Shown: piece after piece, positions 32,994-42,640 of the stretch
Position numbering within the stretch: position 1 is the stretch's first letter
Layout of the letters: every line of letters begins with the position of its first letter
DNA from: Hydrogenophaga sp.
GTDB lineage: Bacteria; Pseudomonadota; Gammaproteobacteria; Burkholderiales; Burkholderiaceae_C
Direction: 5' to 3'
Length of the DNA stretch: 64,000 bases
NCBI RefSeq assembly: GCF_014773545.1
Contig: NZ_SDDV01000010.1
Span: 1-64,000, forward strand
Position numbers and translations under genes: made by a program
Notes under the pieces: model-generated
Seen by the model: the letters and a program-made list of their open reading frames with translations, nothing else
What the model was told of the DNA's origin: nothing
Database searches by the model: none

Positions 32994-33158
32994 CTAGTGC
33001 AGTGTTGCGCGCTATCTGGAACATAAAACCGCGTCTTTTCGCCCCTGATGTCGTTGCAAATCCGCGCCATAGTGAAACTATGGCTGTGGTTTGCGCCTAA
33101 TCAGGGTCAAAAATCCATCGGTTTTATTTGTTCCATCAAGCACACAACACTGCACTAG
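32994..33158. mobile_element. MITE-like element, 165 bp, imperfect palindrome
   Basis: Perfect 14-bp terminal inverted repeats CTAGTGCAGTGTTG/CAACACTGCACTAG; sub-terminal GGAACATAAAACCG/CGGTTTTATTTGTTCC; central CCATAGT-gaa-ACTATGG; possible TA duplication inside CTAG. Confidence 0.8.
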
Positions 33159-33387
33159 CCGAGGCCGCGTGGCCAAGCGCCGATCTGCCAGCCACAGCAA
33201 GGTGTTGGCGAGGTGTTCGCCACCCAGGCGGGGCCTCATGCCGGCGTTGCCCACACCCGCAAACAGGCCGCCCGCAGCACCTCACCTCCAACGGTGGCGT
33301 TGACCATGGATATCATTGCGTGCGAAGTTTTATCGACGCACCCTTTTCCCCCGGCGCTGGCGCCGCAAACCCCCAGAAAGGCAGAGC

Positions 33388-33744
33388 ATGCAAATTCAAG
33401 TCAATACCGACGATCACATCCACGGTGGTGAATCCCTGGCCAAATGGGTCAACGACGAGGCCCTCAGCCGTCTGAGCCGGTTCCGTGACCACATCACCCG
33501 CGTGGAGGTGTTCCTGACCGATCTTGATGGAAGCAAATCTGGCGTGAAAGACAAACGCTGCCGCCTCGAAGCCCGCGTGGCCAACTGCCAACCGGTCAAT
33601 GTCACGGCCGACGGCGACAAGATAGCCACCGCGTTCATTGACGCTGCGGACAAGCTCATCCGGGTCTTGGACGCCGATTTGGGCCGCGTGAAGGACCGCC
33701 ACGGTCGCGACACCATACGCCACGCGGGCGGGCAGGACGACTGA
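33388..33744 (+). CDS. HPF/RaiA family ribosome-associated protein
   Basis: HITRVEVFLTDLDGSKSGVKDKRCRLEARVANCQPVNVTADGDKIATAFIDAADKLIRVLD. Confidence 0.85.
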   Translation: MQIQVNTDDHIHGGESLAKWVNDEALSRLSRFRDHITRVEVFLTDLDGSKSGVKDKRCRLEARVANCQPVNVTADGDKIATAFIDAADKLIRVLDADLGRVKDRHGRDTIRHAGGQDD

Positions 33745-33760
33745 GGCTGAGCGTTTTTCG

Positions 33761-33890
33761 TTCGAACAGATAAGGCTCGTGGCGCGCGACTGACGCCCGC
33801 CCCTCCCCCACCTGTTTGACGCCAGCCAGGAGGTCGCGCGGGCCTATGCAGCGCGCGAATTGTTCGCGGCCATGCGGCGCATGGCCGCAA
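33761..33890 (+). pseudogene. Partial, internally deleted duplicate of the 32373-32930 redoxin gene
   Basis: 33761-33850 matches 32631-32719 with few changes (CACCTGTTTGACGCCAGCCAGGAGGTCGCGCGGGCCTATG...), then jumps to sequence matching about 32821-32865 (CGCGCGAATTGTTCG.GGCCATGC). Confidence 0.9.
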
Positions 33891-33964
33891 GATTTTCATC
33901 TACCGCTGCGCGCCATGCCACACTAGAATGGTCGAAGTTCGTGTCAACCCTAGCGGAGCGCAAC

Positions 33965-34108
33965 ATGTCCCAGCCCCCACACGAGCAGCAAGCCGATCCG
34001 GCGCCCGACGTGACTGAATCCCTCGTTCACCAGATGCACATCGTGCTGCCGGTGCTAGGCGCGTTGCTGATGTTTTTGCTTGCTTTCATCGCCGTCACCG
34101 TTGCCTGA
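33965..34108 (+). CDS. Small single-TM hypothetical protein (47 aa)
   Basis: MSQPPHEQQADPAPDVTESLVHQMHIVLPVLGALLMFLLAFIAVTVA with AGCGGAG upstream. Confidence 0.55.
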   Translation: MSQPPHEQQADPAPDVTESLVHQMHIVLPVLGALLMFLLAFIAVTVA

Positions 34109-34453
34109 GAGGCCCAGGGCTGCGCGGGGCAGCGGCCGCCACCCAGCCACGGACGGTGGCACGTCTTGTCTTTGCCAATCTTTCTGCGCAGGTTTTGCAC
34201 GTAACCTGTCAGTAACCGGTAGACGGTTTTTATACAATGGCAAGCTTGGCCGCCCCGTCAATCAAAAACCGGATTCACCGAGCCGTTTTTTTGCACCCCC
34301 CTGCACCTGCTATCCGCACCGCAGCCTTTCGCGTCGGCCACCCTTTTTTTGCCCCAATGATGCCGCCCTTGCCCGCCGTGCGCTTGCCTTGAGTGCCCGG
34401 GTGTGGTGTGTCGCTGCGGCTCGCCGCTTAATCCCCCGTCTGGAGCCTCATCC

Positions 34454-36361
34454 ATGAATTCACCCCTGCTGCAGGGCATCGATCTGAACGTCCCTGATTT
34501 TGTCCAAAACGCCCGCTTGATCGACTGGGTGGCCGACATGGCCGTGCTGTGCAAACCCGATCGGGTGTATTGGTGCGACGGCAGCCAGGACGAGTACGAG
34601 CACCTGTGCCAGCAACTGGTGCAGGCCGGCACCTTCAAAAAACTCAACCCAGCCAAACGCCCCAACAGCTACCTGGCCTGGACCGACCCGTCCGACGTGG
34701 CGCGGGTCGAAGACCGCACCTTCATCTGCTCCGAGAAAAAGGAAGACGCCGGACCGACCAACAACTGGGTCGATCCGGACCAGATGCGGCAAACCCTGCT
34801 GCCGCTGTTTGACGGCTGCATGCGCGGGCGCACCCTGTACGTGGTGCCGTTCAGCATGGGGCCGCTGGGCTCGCCGATTGCCCACATTGGCGTCGAGTTG
34901 ACCGACAGCGCTTACGTGGTGGTGAACCAAAAGCTGATGACACGCATGGGCCGTGCGGTGTACGAGGTGCTGGGCACCGACGGCGCCTTCGTGCCCTGCC
35001 TGCACAGCGTGGGAGCACCGCTGGCCGACGACGCGCAAGACAAAACCACCTGGCCGTGCAACCCGCAGACCAAGTACATCGTGCATTTCCCGCAGACGCG
35101 CGAAATCTGGAGCTACGGCTCGGGCTACGGCGGCAACGCGCTGCTGGGCAAAAAGTGCCTGGCGCTGCGCATCGCCTCCAGCATGGGGCAGCAGGCCGCG
35201 CACGGCGCAGCGCCGGGCTGGTTTGCCGAACACATGCTGATTCTGGGCGTGCGCAGCCCGCAGGGCAAGAAATACCACGTCGCCGCCGCTTTTCCGAGCG
35301 CCTGCGGCAAAACCAACTTCTCCATGCTGGTGCCGCCAGCGGCATTTGACGGCTGGCGCGTCAGCACCATTGGCGACGACATTGCCTGGATCAAACCGCA
35401 GCCCAATGGCCAGTTGCGCGCCATCAACCCGGAAGCGGGTTACTTTGGCGTCGCACCGGGCACCAACACGCTGACCAACCCGAACTGCATGGCCAGCCTG
35501 AACCAGAACGTGATCTTCACCAACGTGGCGCTGACCGACGACGGCGACGTCTGGTGGGAAGGCATGGAAAAAGACAGCGGCCAACTGCCGGCGCACCTGA
35601 TCGACTGGCGCGGACAAGACTGGACGCCAGAGATCGCCCGCCAAACCGGCGCAGGCGGCAAGCTGCGCGCCGCCGCGCACCCGAACGCGCGCTTCACCAT
35701 TGCGGCCAGCAACAACCCAGCGCTCGATGAGGCCTGGGACGACCCGGCCGGCGTGCCGATAGACGCCTTCATTTTCGGCGGCCGCCGCTCGACCACGGTG
35801 CCGCTGGTGACCGAGGCGCGCAATTGGACCGAAGGCATTTACATGGCCGCTACCATGGGCTCGGAGACCACTGCCGCCGCCTTTGGCGCGCAGGGCGTGG
35901 TGCGGCGCGACCCGTTTGCCATGCTGCCGTTTTGCGGCTACCACATGAGCGACTACTTCCAGCACTGGCTCAACCTGGAGCCCAAGCTGCAAGCCAGCGG
36001 TCGGGCGCTGCCGCGCATTTTTTGCGTCAACTGGTTTCGCAAGGACGAAAGCGGCCACTTCATCTGGCCCGGCTACGGGGAGAACATGCGCGTACTCAAG
36101 TGGATGATAGACCGTATCGAAGGTCAGGCCAGCGGCGTCGATTCGCTGTTTGGCCGCGCGCCCAGCTACGACGAAATCAACTGGAGCGGGCTGGACTTCA
36201 AGCCCGAGCAGTTCGACGCCGTGACCCGCATCGACGCGGCGGCCTGGGAGCAAGAGTTCAAACTGCACGAGACGCTGTTTGAACAACTGGCCGACCGGCT
36301 GCCACCCGCGCTGGCGCACACCAAGGCCGCGCTCGAACAGCGTCTGACGGCCAGCGTCTGA
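34454..36361 (+). CDS. pckG: Phosphoenolpyruvate carboxykinase (GTP)
   Basis: [33 protein letters not shown]-type PEPCK architecture. Confidence 0.97.
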   Translation: MNSPLLQGIDLNVPDFVQNARLIDWVADMAVLCKPDRVYWCDGSQDEYEHLCQQLVQAGTFKKLNPAKRPNSYLAWTDPSDVARVEDRTFICSEKKEDAGPTNNWVDPDQMRQTLLPLFDGCMRGRTLYVVPFSMGPLGSPIAHIGVELTDSAYVVVNQKLMTRMGRAVYEVLGTDGAFVPCLHSVGAPLADDAQDKTTWPCNPQTKYIVHFPQTREIWSYGSGYGGNALLGKKCLALRIASSMGQQAAHGAAPGWFAEHMLILGVRSPQGKKYHVAAAFPSACGKTNFSMLVPPAAFDGWRVSTIGDDIAWIKPQPNGQLRAINPEAGYFGVAPGTNTLTNPNCMASLNQNVIFTNVALTDDGDVWWEGMEKDSGQLPAHLIDWRGQDWTPEIARQTGAGGKLRAAAHPNARFTIAASNNPALDEAWDDPAGVPIDAFIFGGRRSTTVPLVTEARNWTEGIYMAATMGSETTAAAFGAQGVVRRDPFAMLPFCGYHMSDYFQHWLNLEPKLQASGRALPRIFCVNWFRKDESGHFIWPGYGENMRVLKWMIDRIEGQASGVDSLFGRAPSYDEINWSGLDFKPEQFDAVTRIDAAAWEQEFKLHETLFEQLADRLPPALAHTKAALEQRLTASV

Positions 36362-36397
36362 GCAACGCCGGGTTGGGCCGCGCTGGATCAGCCTGTC

Positions 36398-36949
36398 ATG
36401 CAAGAAAACAGTTCGCCGCTCGGTTTGACGGCGCCGCAAGCGCCTGCACCACAGCGTGTGGGCTGGTCGTTTTTGCTCGCGCACCCGGCACACTTCATCG
36501 CGCTGGGCGCCGGCGCCGGCCTGGCACCCTGGGCGCCCGGCACCATTGGCACGCTATGGGCCTGGGCGACCTTCTTGCTGCTGCAACCCCATTTGTCGGC
36601 GCCGGCCTGGGCGGTACTGATTCTGGCCACCACGGCGCTGGGCTGGTGGGCCTGCACCGTGACCGCGCGGCACTTGCAGGCGCCCGATTCGGGTCAGATC
36701 GTGATCGACGAAATCGTCGCCTTCTGGCTGGTTTTGTGGCTGATCTCGCCCGCTGGTTTTTGGGCTCAGTTGCTCGCCTTTGTGCTCTTTCGCGGCTTCG
36801 ACAGCTTGAAGTTCGGCCCTATGCGCTGGGCCGACCAGCGCTTCAAAGGCTTTGGCGCGCGCGGCGGTTTTGGCATTTTGCTGGACGATTTTGCCGCCGC
36901 GCTGTGCACCCTGCTGGTGCTTGCCCTGTGGCGCTTCGGGGGCGGCTGA
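36398..36949 (+). CDS. pgpA: Phosphatidylglycerophosphatase A
   Basis: GAGLAPWAPGTIGTLWA, IVIDEIVAFWLVL, LLDDFAAAL. Confidence 0.93.
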   Translation: MQENSSPLGLTAPQAPAPQRVGWSFLLAHPAHFIALGAGAGLAPWAPGTIGTLWAWATFLLLQPHLSAPAWAVLILATTALGWWACTVTARHLQAPDSGQIVIDEIVAFWLVLWLISPAGFWAQLLAFVLFRGFDSLKFGPMRWADQRFKGFGARGGFGILLDDFAAALCTLLVLALWRFGGG

Positions 36950-37440
36950 TGTTCCCTTTGACCACCACCGCGCTGGTGCAGCAATTGGCGACCGAGCTGA
37001 AGGCGCGCGGCCTGCTGCTGGCCAGCGCCGAGAGCTGCACCGGCGGGCTGATTGCAGCCGCCTGCACCGAACTGAGCGGATCGAGCGAGTGGTTCGAGCG
37101 CGGCTTCGTCAGTTACTCCAACGCCGCCAAGACCGAACTGCTGGGTGTGCCGACCGCACTGATCGAGCACCACGGCGCGGTCAGTCAGGCGGTGGCGCAG
37201 GCGATGGCGGCTGGTGCGCTGGCGCGCAGCCGGGCCGCTTGCGCCCTGGCCGTCACCGGCGTGGCCGGCCCCGGCGGTGGCAGCGCCGACAAACCGGTCG
37301 GCACGGTCTGGTTCGGCTGGGCCACGCCCGCGGGCGTGTTCACCGAACGCAAACAATTTGGCGGCCCGCGCGCAGCGGTGCGGCAGGCGGCGCTGGCGCA
37401 CGCACTGGCCGGGCTGTTGCAGCGCCTGCCGCCGGCCTGA
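36949..37440 (+). CDS. pncC: CinA C-terminal family, nicotinamide-nucleotide amidohydrolase
   Basis: LLASAESCTGGLIAAACTELSGSSEWFERGFVSYSNAAKTELLGV. Confidence 0.94.
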   Translation: MFPLTTTALVQQLATELKARGLLLASAESCTGGLIAAACTELSGSSEWFERGFVSYSNAAKTELLGVPTALIEHHGAVSQAVAQAMAAGALARSRAACALAVTGVAGPGGGSADKPVGTVWFGWATPAGVFTERKQFGGPRAAVRQAALAHALAGLLQRLPPA

Positions 37441-37582
37441 GGCTCGCCGACGGCAAGGGCGCCGGCCAAGACGCAAGCGACACGCCGGTCACGTCATGTG
37501 ACTGTGGCATGATGCGCGTCTTTCGCCGCCTTGGCTGCCGCTTCGGTCGCGCCCGACGCCGCATTTTTCCTGGGGTTTTATC

Positions 37583-38677
37583 ATGACTGTCCTGATGTTC
37601 ATCGCAGGCTTGGCCGCCCTGGTCGTGGGCGCCGAGTTGCTGGTGCGCGGCGCTTCCAAGCTGGCCTTTTCGTTTGGCATTTCGCCGCTGGTGGTGGGCC
37701 TGACCATCGTCGCCTTTGGCACCAGCGCGCCCGAGGTGGCGGTGTCAGTCGGTGCGGTGCTGGACGGCAATACCGAAATCGCCATTGGCAACGTGCTGGG
37801 TAGCAATATTTTCAACGTGCTGTTCATCCTCGGGGTCTCGGCCCTGATCGTGCCGCTGGTGGTCAACGTGCAACTGATCCGCCAAGAGGTGCCGATCATG
37901 ATTGGCGCCTCGCTGCTGCTGCTGGCGCTGGCGCTCGACGGTGGCCTGAGTCTGTTTGACGGCGCGCTGCTGTTTGGTCTGCTGGTGTTCTACACGGTGT
38001 TTCTGGTCGTGCAGTCGCGCCGCGAAACCAAGGCCGCCAAAGCAGAATACGCGGCCGAATTCGAACCCGCTGCGCCTGGTGGCTGGGACGCCAAACTGCC
38101 CGCGCAGTTGCTGCTGATCATCGGCGGACTGGTGTTCCTGGTGCTGGGCTCGGAATGGCTGGTCAACGCCTCGGTGCTGTTTGCCCAGGCGCTGGGCGTG
38201 AGCGATCTGATCATCGGCTTGACCATCGTCGCCGCCGGCACCTCGATGCCCGAAGTCGCCACCTCGATCACCGCCGCTATCAAGGGCGAGCGCGACATTG
38301 CGGTTGGCAATGTGGTCGGCAGCAACACCTTCAACATCCTGGGCTGCCTGGGCCTGTCGGGCATCGTCGCCGGCACGCTGGGGCTGGACTTGACAATGCC
38401 GCAAGCAGCACTCAATTTCGACATCTGGGTCATGCTGGCGGTGGCGCTGGCTTGTTTGCCGGTGTTCCTGAGCGGGCGCGAAATCGCGCGCTGGGAGGGT
38501 GGCGTCTTCGTGCTGTACTACGTCGCCTACGTGGTCTACCTGATCATGGCCTCGCAGCAGCACGCCGCGCTGGCGATGTTCTCCAGCGTCATGCTGTGGT
38601 TCGTGCTGCCGCTGACCGTGCTGACGCTGCTGATCGTGCTGGCGCGCAGCCTCAAGGCAGACAAAGCAAGGATATAA
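37583..38677 (+). CDS. Calcium/sodium antiporter (CaCA family)
   Basis: Two alpha repeats with GTSAPEVAVSVGAVLDGNTEIAIGNVLGSNIFN and GTSMPEVATSITAAIKGERDIAVGNVVGSNTFN. Confidence 0.93.
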   Translation: MTVLMFIAGLAALVVGAELLVRGASKLAFSFGISPLVVGLTIVAFGTSAPEVAVSVGAVLDGNTEIAIGNVLGSNIFNVLFILGVSALIVPLVVNVQLIRQEVPIMIGASLLLLALALDGGLSLFDGALLFGLLVFYTVFLVVQSRRETKAAKAEYAAEFEPAAPGGWDAKLPAQLLLIIGGLVFLVLGSEWLVNASVLFAQALGVSDLIIGLTIVAAGTSMPEVATSITAAIKGERDIAVGNVVGSNTFNILGCLGLSGIVAGTLGLDLTMPQAALNFDIWVMLAVALACLPVFLSGREIARWEGGVFVLYYVAYVVYLIMASQQHAALAMFSSVMLWFVLPLTVLTLLIVLARSLKADKARI

Positions 38678-38757
38678 AGGGGCGGCGGCGCTGGGGGGTG
38701 GTGCTAATCGTCGGCGCTGCGCTGCCCCGGCCACGCGCGGCCCCGTCTGAGCGCCTC

Positions 38758-40527
38758 TCAGTCGGCCATCAAGGCCGCCGGCTCTTCGGCCAGCAGCACG
38801 CTGTGCGCCCAGGCCTTCAGGCGGCTGCTGTCGCTGCGCAGAATTTGCTGCTTGACCGCCAGAATCTGCGCCGGATGCATGGAAAAGCTGCGCAGCCCCA
38901 GCCCCAGCAGCAAGCGCGTCAAGCTCACGTCGCCGGCCATCTCACCGCATACGCTCACGCCCTTGCCCTGTGCATTGCATTGGGCAATGGTGCTGGCGAT
39001 GAGTTGCAGCACCGCCGGGTGCACCGGGTTGTAGAGGTGTGAAACCGCCTCGTCGCTGCGGTCCACCGCCAGCGTGTACTGAATCAGGTCGTTGGTGCCG
39101 ATCGAGAGAAAATCGAAATGGCGCAAAAACAGCGGAATGGTCAGTGCCGCCGCAGGCACCTCTATCATCGCCCCCAGGCGCACCGACCCGTAGGCCTGGG
39201 CGCGCTCATCGAGCTGCGCGCGCGCGCGCGCCAGCAACTCCAGCGTCTGGTGAATTTCACTCGCCTGCGCCAGCATGGGCACCAGCAGGCTGACCGCACC
39301 GTGCGCAGCAGCACGCAAAATGGCGCGCAGTTGCTGCAAGAACATCAGCGGCTCGGACAGGCTCCAGCGAATCGCGCGCAGCCCGAGAGCGGGGTTGAGG
39401 TGGTCGTCGCCGGCGCGCGTGCCCACACGTTCGAGCGGCTTGTCAGCGCCGACGTCGACGGTGCGAATCGTGACCGGCAGGCCCTGCATACCCTGCACGG
39501 CGCTCAGATAGGCCTGGTACTGCTCCTCTTCGTCGGGCAGCTTGCCGTTGCGACCCATGAACATGAATTCGGTGCGGAACAGGCCGACCCCAACCGCCCC
39601 GGCCTTGAGCGCCGCAGCCACGTCAGCGGGTTGTTCGATATTCGCCAGCAGTTCGATTTTCTGCCCGTCCAGGGTGACTGCCGGGGTGTTTTTCAGTCGC
39701 GCCAGGTGTTCGCGCTGCTGCTCGCCCTGCTGGCGCTTGAAGCCGTAATCGGTCAACAGGGCAGGAGAGGGGTCCACCACCACCACGCCGGCGTCGCCGT
39801 CGACGATCACCCAGTCTTCCGGCGCGATCAATTGGCTGGCCGTGCGTGCGCCGACCACCGCCGGGATGTCCATGCTGCGCGCGACGATGGCGGTGTGGCT
39901 GGTCTTGCCGCCGACGTCGGTGACGAAGCCGACAAACACGCTTTGCTTGAACTGCAGCATGTCGGCCGGAGCCAGGTCGTGCGCGATCAACACCAGCGGC
40001 ACGTCGGCATGCGGGCCGACGTCGGTGGCTGCGCCTTTTTGCGGCGCAGCCTTGGCTGGCGCCACGGGCGAGGCCGCGCCGCGCATGCTGCGCAGCATGC
40101 GTTCGACCAGTTGCTCCAGGTCGGCCTTGCGCTCACGCAGATAGGGGTCTTCCATTTCGTCGAACTGGCGCGCAATCACTTCGAGCTGCGTGGTCAGCGC
40201 CCACTCGGCGTTGTAGTGGCGCTCATTGATCCAGTGCGTGACGCCGCCGATCAGGGTATCGTCTTGCAACAGCATCAGATGCACGTCGAGCACGGCGCTG
40301 AGTTCAGGGTGGGCGTCGTGGGTGCCGAGTTCGCCCAGGTTGTGCTGCACGCGCACGATCTCTTGTGCCACCGCATCGCGCGCCTGGCACAGGCGCACGA
40401 GCTCGGCTCCGATCTGGTCGGCGGCAACGATGTAATGCGCCACGTCGATCCGGCTGGACGCGACGACGACGGCGCGCCCGATGACAATGCCTCGGGAGAC
40501 CGCCTGGCCGTGCACACTGAAGCTCAT
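38758..40527 (-). CDS. ptsI: Phosphoenolpyruvate-protein phosphotransferase (PTS enzyme I)
   Basis: GGKTSHTAIVARSMDIPAVVG, LFRTEFMFMGR, SVCGEMAGD. Confidence 0.96.
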   Translation of the reverse strand: MSFSVHGQAVSRGIVIGRAVVVASSRIDVAHYIVAADQIGAELVRLCQARDAVAQEIVRVQHNLGELGTHDAHPELSAVLDVHLMLLQDDTLIGGVTHWINERHYNAEWALTTQLEVIARQFDEMEDPYLRERKADLEQLVERMLRSMRGAASPVAPAKAAPQKGAATDVGPHADVPLVLIAHDLAPADMLQFKQSVFVGFVTDVGGKTSHTAIVARSMDIPAVVGARTASQLIAPEDWVIVDGDAGVVVVDPSPALLTDYGFKRQQGEQQREHLARLKNTPAVTLDGQKIELLANIEQPADVAAALKAGAVGVGLFRTEFMFMGRNGKLPDEEEQYQAYLSAVQGMQGLPVTIRTVDVGADKPLERVGTRAGDDHLNPALGLRAIRWSLSEPLMFLQQLRAILRAAAHGAVSLLVPMLAQASEIHQTLELLARARAQLDERAQAYGSVRLGAMIEVPAAALTIPLFLRHFDFLSIGTNDLIQYTLAVDRSDEAVSHLYNPVHPAVLQLIASTIAQCNAQGKGVSVCGEMAGDVSLTRLLLGLGLRSFSMHPAQILAVKQQILRSDSSRLKAWAHSVLLAEEPAALMAD

Positions 40528-40793
40528 TCGCCTTCACCGAATTTGTCGTTGATGAGGGCGACGATGGCGTCCAGCGCCGCCTGCTCGTCGGCACCGCTGG
40601 TTTCTATCTCGACTTGGCTGCCCATGCCGGCGGCCAGCATCATCACGCCCATGATGCTCTTGGCGTTGATGCGGCGTTCGCCGCGCGCCATCCAGACTTC
40701 GCACGAGTGGGCGCCGGCGAGTTTGGTCAGCTTGGCCGAAGCGCGTGCGTGCAGGCCGAGCTTATTGCTGATGGTCACGGTGGTCTTGATCAT
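40524..40793 (-). CDS. ptsH: Phosphocarrier protein HPr
   Basis: KLGLHARASAKLTKLA, INAKSIMGVMMLAAGMGSQVEIETSG. Confidence 0.95.
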   Translation of the reverse strand: MIKTTVTISNKLGLHARASAKLTKLAGAHSCEVWMARGERRINAKSIMGVMMLAAGMGSQVEIETSGADEQAALDAIVALINDKFGEGE

Positions 40794-41220
40794 GAGAGGA
40801 CGACAAGCCCGGCGCGCGGGGCTGATTTTGAGGAGCGGAGACGGCGACCTGTATCACACCCTGTGTGGCACCGATCATGGCGCGTGAAATCAGAGCGTCG
40901 AGCGACTCGTGCCGGTAAGACACGCTGCGCAGCAGCATCGGCAGATTGACGCCAGTGAGCAGCTTGGTGTGCACGCCGTCAACCAGTTTTTGCGCCACGT
41001 TGCAGGGGGTGGCGCCAAACACATCAGTCAGCACCAGCGTGCTGGGCAGGTCGAGCTGGCGCAACAGCCCGCGCGCCTGCGCCAGCGTCTCCTCGGGCGG
41101 TGCCTGGGGCAAGACATCGAGCGCCAGCAGCGCCTGGCTGCTGTCGGGAAACACGTGCAGCGCACACTGCCGCAAGGCCGAAGCCAGCGGCGCGTGGGCA
41201 ATGATGAAAATCCCGTTCAT
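40762..41220 (-). CDS. PTS EIIA component, mannose family
   Basis: MNGIFIIAHAPLASALRQCA...LVLTDVFGATPCNVAQKL; upstream of ptsH-ptsI. Confidence 0.9.
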   Translation of the reverse strand: MNGIFIIAHAPLASALRQCALHVFPDSSQALLALDVLPQAPPEETLAQARGLLRQLDLPSTLVLTDVFGATPCNVAQKLVDGVHTKLLTGVNLPMLLRSVSYRHESLDALISRAMIGATQGVIQVAVSAPQNQPRAPGLSSSHDQDHRDHQQ

Positions 41221-41346
41221 GGCGTGCAGTTTAGCTCTCTTGCCAAGCGCCGCCCAGCGGCCCAGCAGTGGCCCGCCCGCCCGGGAGCGCCGTGCGCCCG
41301 CAGCGACCGCGCCGCAGCGCTGGCTGAGCCGGCGCACAATCGGCGC

Positions 41347-42576
41347 ATGAACACTCTCGATGGCATCCGTGTGCTCGATCTGTCCCGCGTGCTGGCTGGC
41401 CCCTGGTGCACCCAGACCCTGGCCGACTTGGGTGCCGACGTGGTGAAGGTCGAACGCCCGCCCGGCCCCGATCATCCGGGTGGCGACGACACGCGCGGCT
41501 GGGGGCCGCCGTTTTTGCGCACGCGCGACGGCAGCGACAGCGCCGAGTCGGCCTATTACCTGGGCGCCAACCGCAACAAGCGCTCGATCACCTGTGACTT
41601 CACGCAGCCCCAGGGGCAGGCGCTGCTGCGCCGACTCGCCGCCCGGGCCGACGTGCTGGTCGAGAACCACAAAGTGGGCGACCTGGCGCGCTACGGCCTG
41701 GACTGGACCAGCCTGCAAGCCGTCAACCCGCGTCTGGTGTACTGCTCAATCACCGGCTATGGCCAGACCGGCCCCTACAAAGACCGCGCCGGCTACGACT
41801 ACGCAATCCAGGGCCTGGGCGGCCTGATGAGCGTGACCGGCGAGCGCGACGCGCTACCCGGCGGTGGCCCGCAAAAAGTCGGTGTCGCCGTGGCCGACCT
41901 GTTTACCGGCATGTACGCCACCGTGGCCATTTTGGCCGCGCTGCGCCACGCCGAGCGCAGCGGTCAGGGGCAACAGATCGACCTGGCCTTGCTCGACACC
42001 CAGGTGGCGATGCTGGCCAACCTGGGGGCCAACTACCTGGTGCAGGGCCGCGCTGACGGCACGGTGCCGGGCCGCTCGGGCAATGCGCACGTCAACATCG
42101 TGCCGTACCAGGTGTTTGAAGTTGCGCCCGATGCCCAGGGCCAGCCGCAGCACCTCATCCTGGCGGTGGGCAACGACGCGCAGTTTGCCCGCTTCTGCGC
42201 CGTCGCTGCGCGGCCCGAGCTGGCTGCCGACCCGCGCTTTGCCCGCAACCCGGGCCGGGTGCGCTGGCGCGAACTGCTGCTGCCACAGCTCGAAGCGATC
42301 ATGCAAACCCGCTGCAAAGCCGACTGGCTGGCCACGCTGACCGCGGCCCAAGTGCCCTGTGGTCCGATCAACAACCTGGCCGAGGTGTTTGCCGACCCCC
42401 AGGTGCAGCAGCGCGGCATGGTGCAGCGCTGGACGCACCCGCTGACCGATGCGCTTGATCTGGTGGCCAGCCCGCTCAAGTTCAGCCTGACCCCGGTGCG
42501 CAGCGACCTGCCGCCGCCCCTGCTGGGCCAGCACGACGGCGCCGTGCTGGCCGACTGGCTGGGCAGCAGCGCGTGA
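41347..42576 (+). CDS. CaiB/BaiF family CoA-transferase
   Basis: LDGIRVLDLSRVLAGPWCTQTLADLGADVVKVERPPGPD. Confidence 0.95.
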   Translation: MNTLDGIRVLDLSRVLAGPWCTQTLADLGADVVKVERPPGPDHPGGDDTRGWGPPFLRTRDGSDSAESAYYLGANRNKRSITCDFTQPQGQALLRRLAARADVLVENHKVGDLARYGLDWTSLQAVNPRLVYCSITGYGQTGPYKDRAGYDYAIQGLGGLMSVTGERDALPGGGPQKVGVAVADLFTGMYATVAILAALRHAERSGQGQQIDLALLDTQVAMLANLGANYLVQGRADGTVPGRSGNAHVNIVPYQVFEVAPDAQGQPQHLILAVGNDAQFARFCAVAARPELAADPRFARNPGRVRWRELLLPQLEAIMQTRCKADWLATLTAAQVPCGPINNLAEVFADPQVQQRGMVQRWTHPLTDALDLVASPLKFSLTPVRSDLPPPLLGQHDGAVLADWLGSSA

Positions 42577-42640
42577 AGGCAAGCGCCCAATGCCTGTGCG
42601 CGCCCAGGAAACTCTGAGCCCTGGCTGGCATCGCAGACGC

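Noticed and set aside
34460-36493. 677-aa minus-strand ORF antisense to pckG
   Set aside because: No recognisable domains; mirror frame of a highly conserved enzyme in GC-rich DNA.
39118-40887. 589-aa plus-strand ORF antisense to ptsI/ptsH
   Set aside because: Composition typical of a shadow ORF; the ptsI and ptsH frames are unmistakable.
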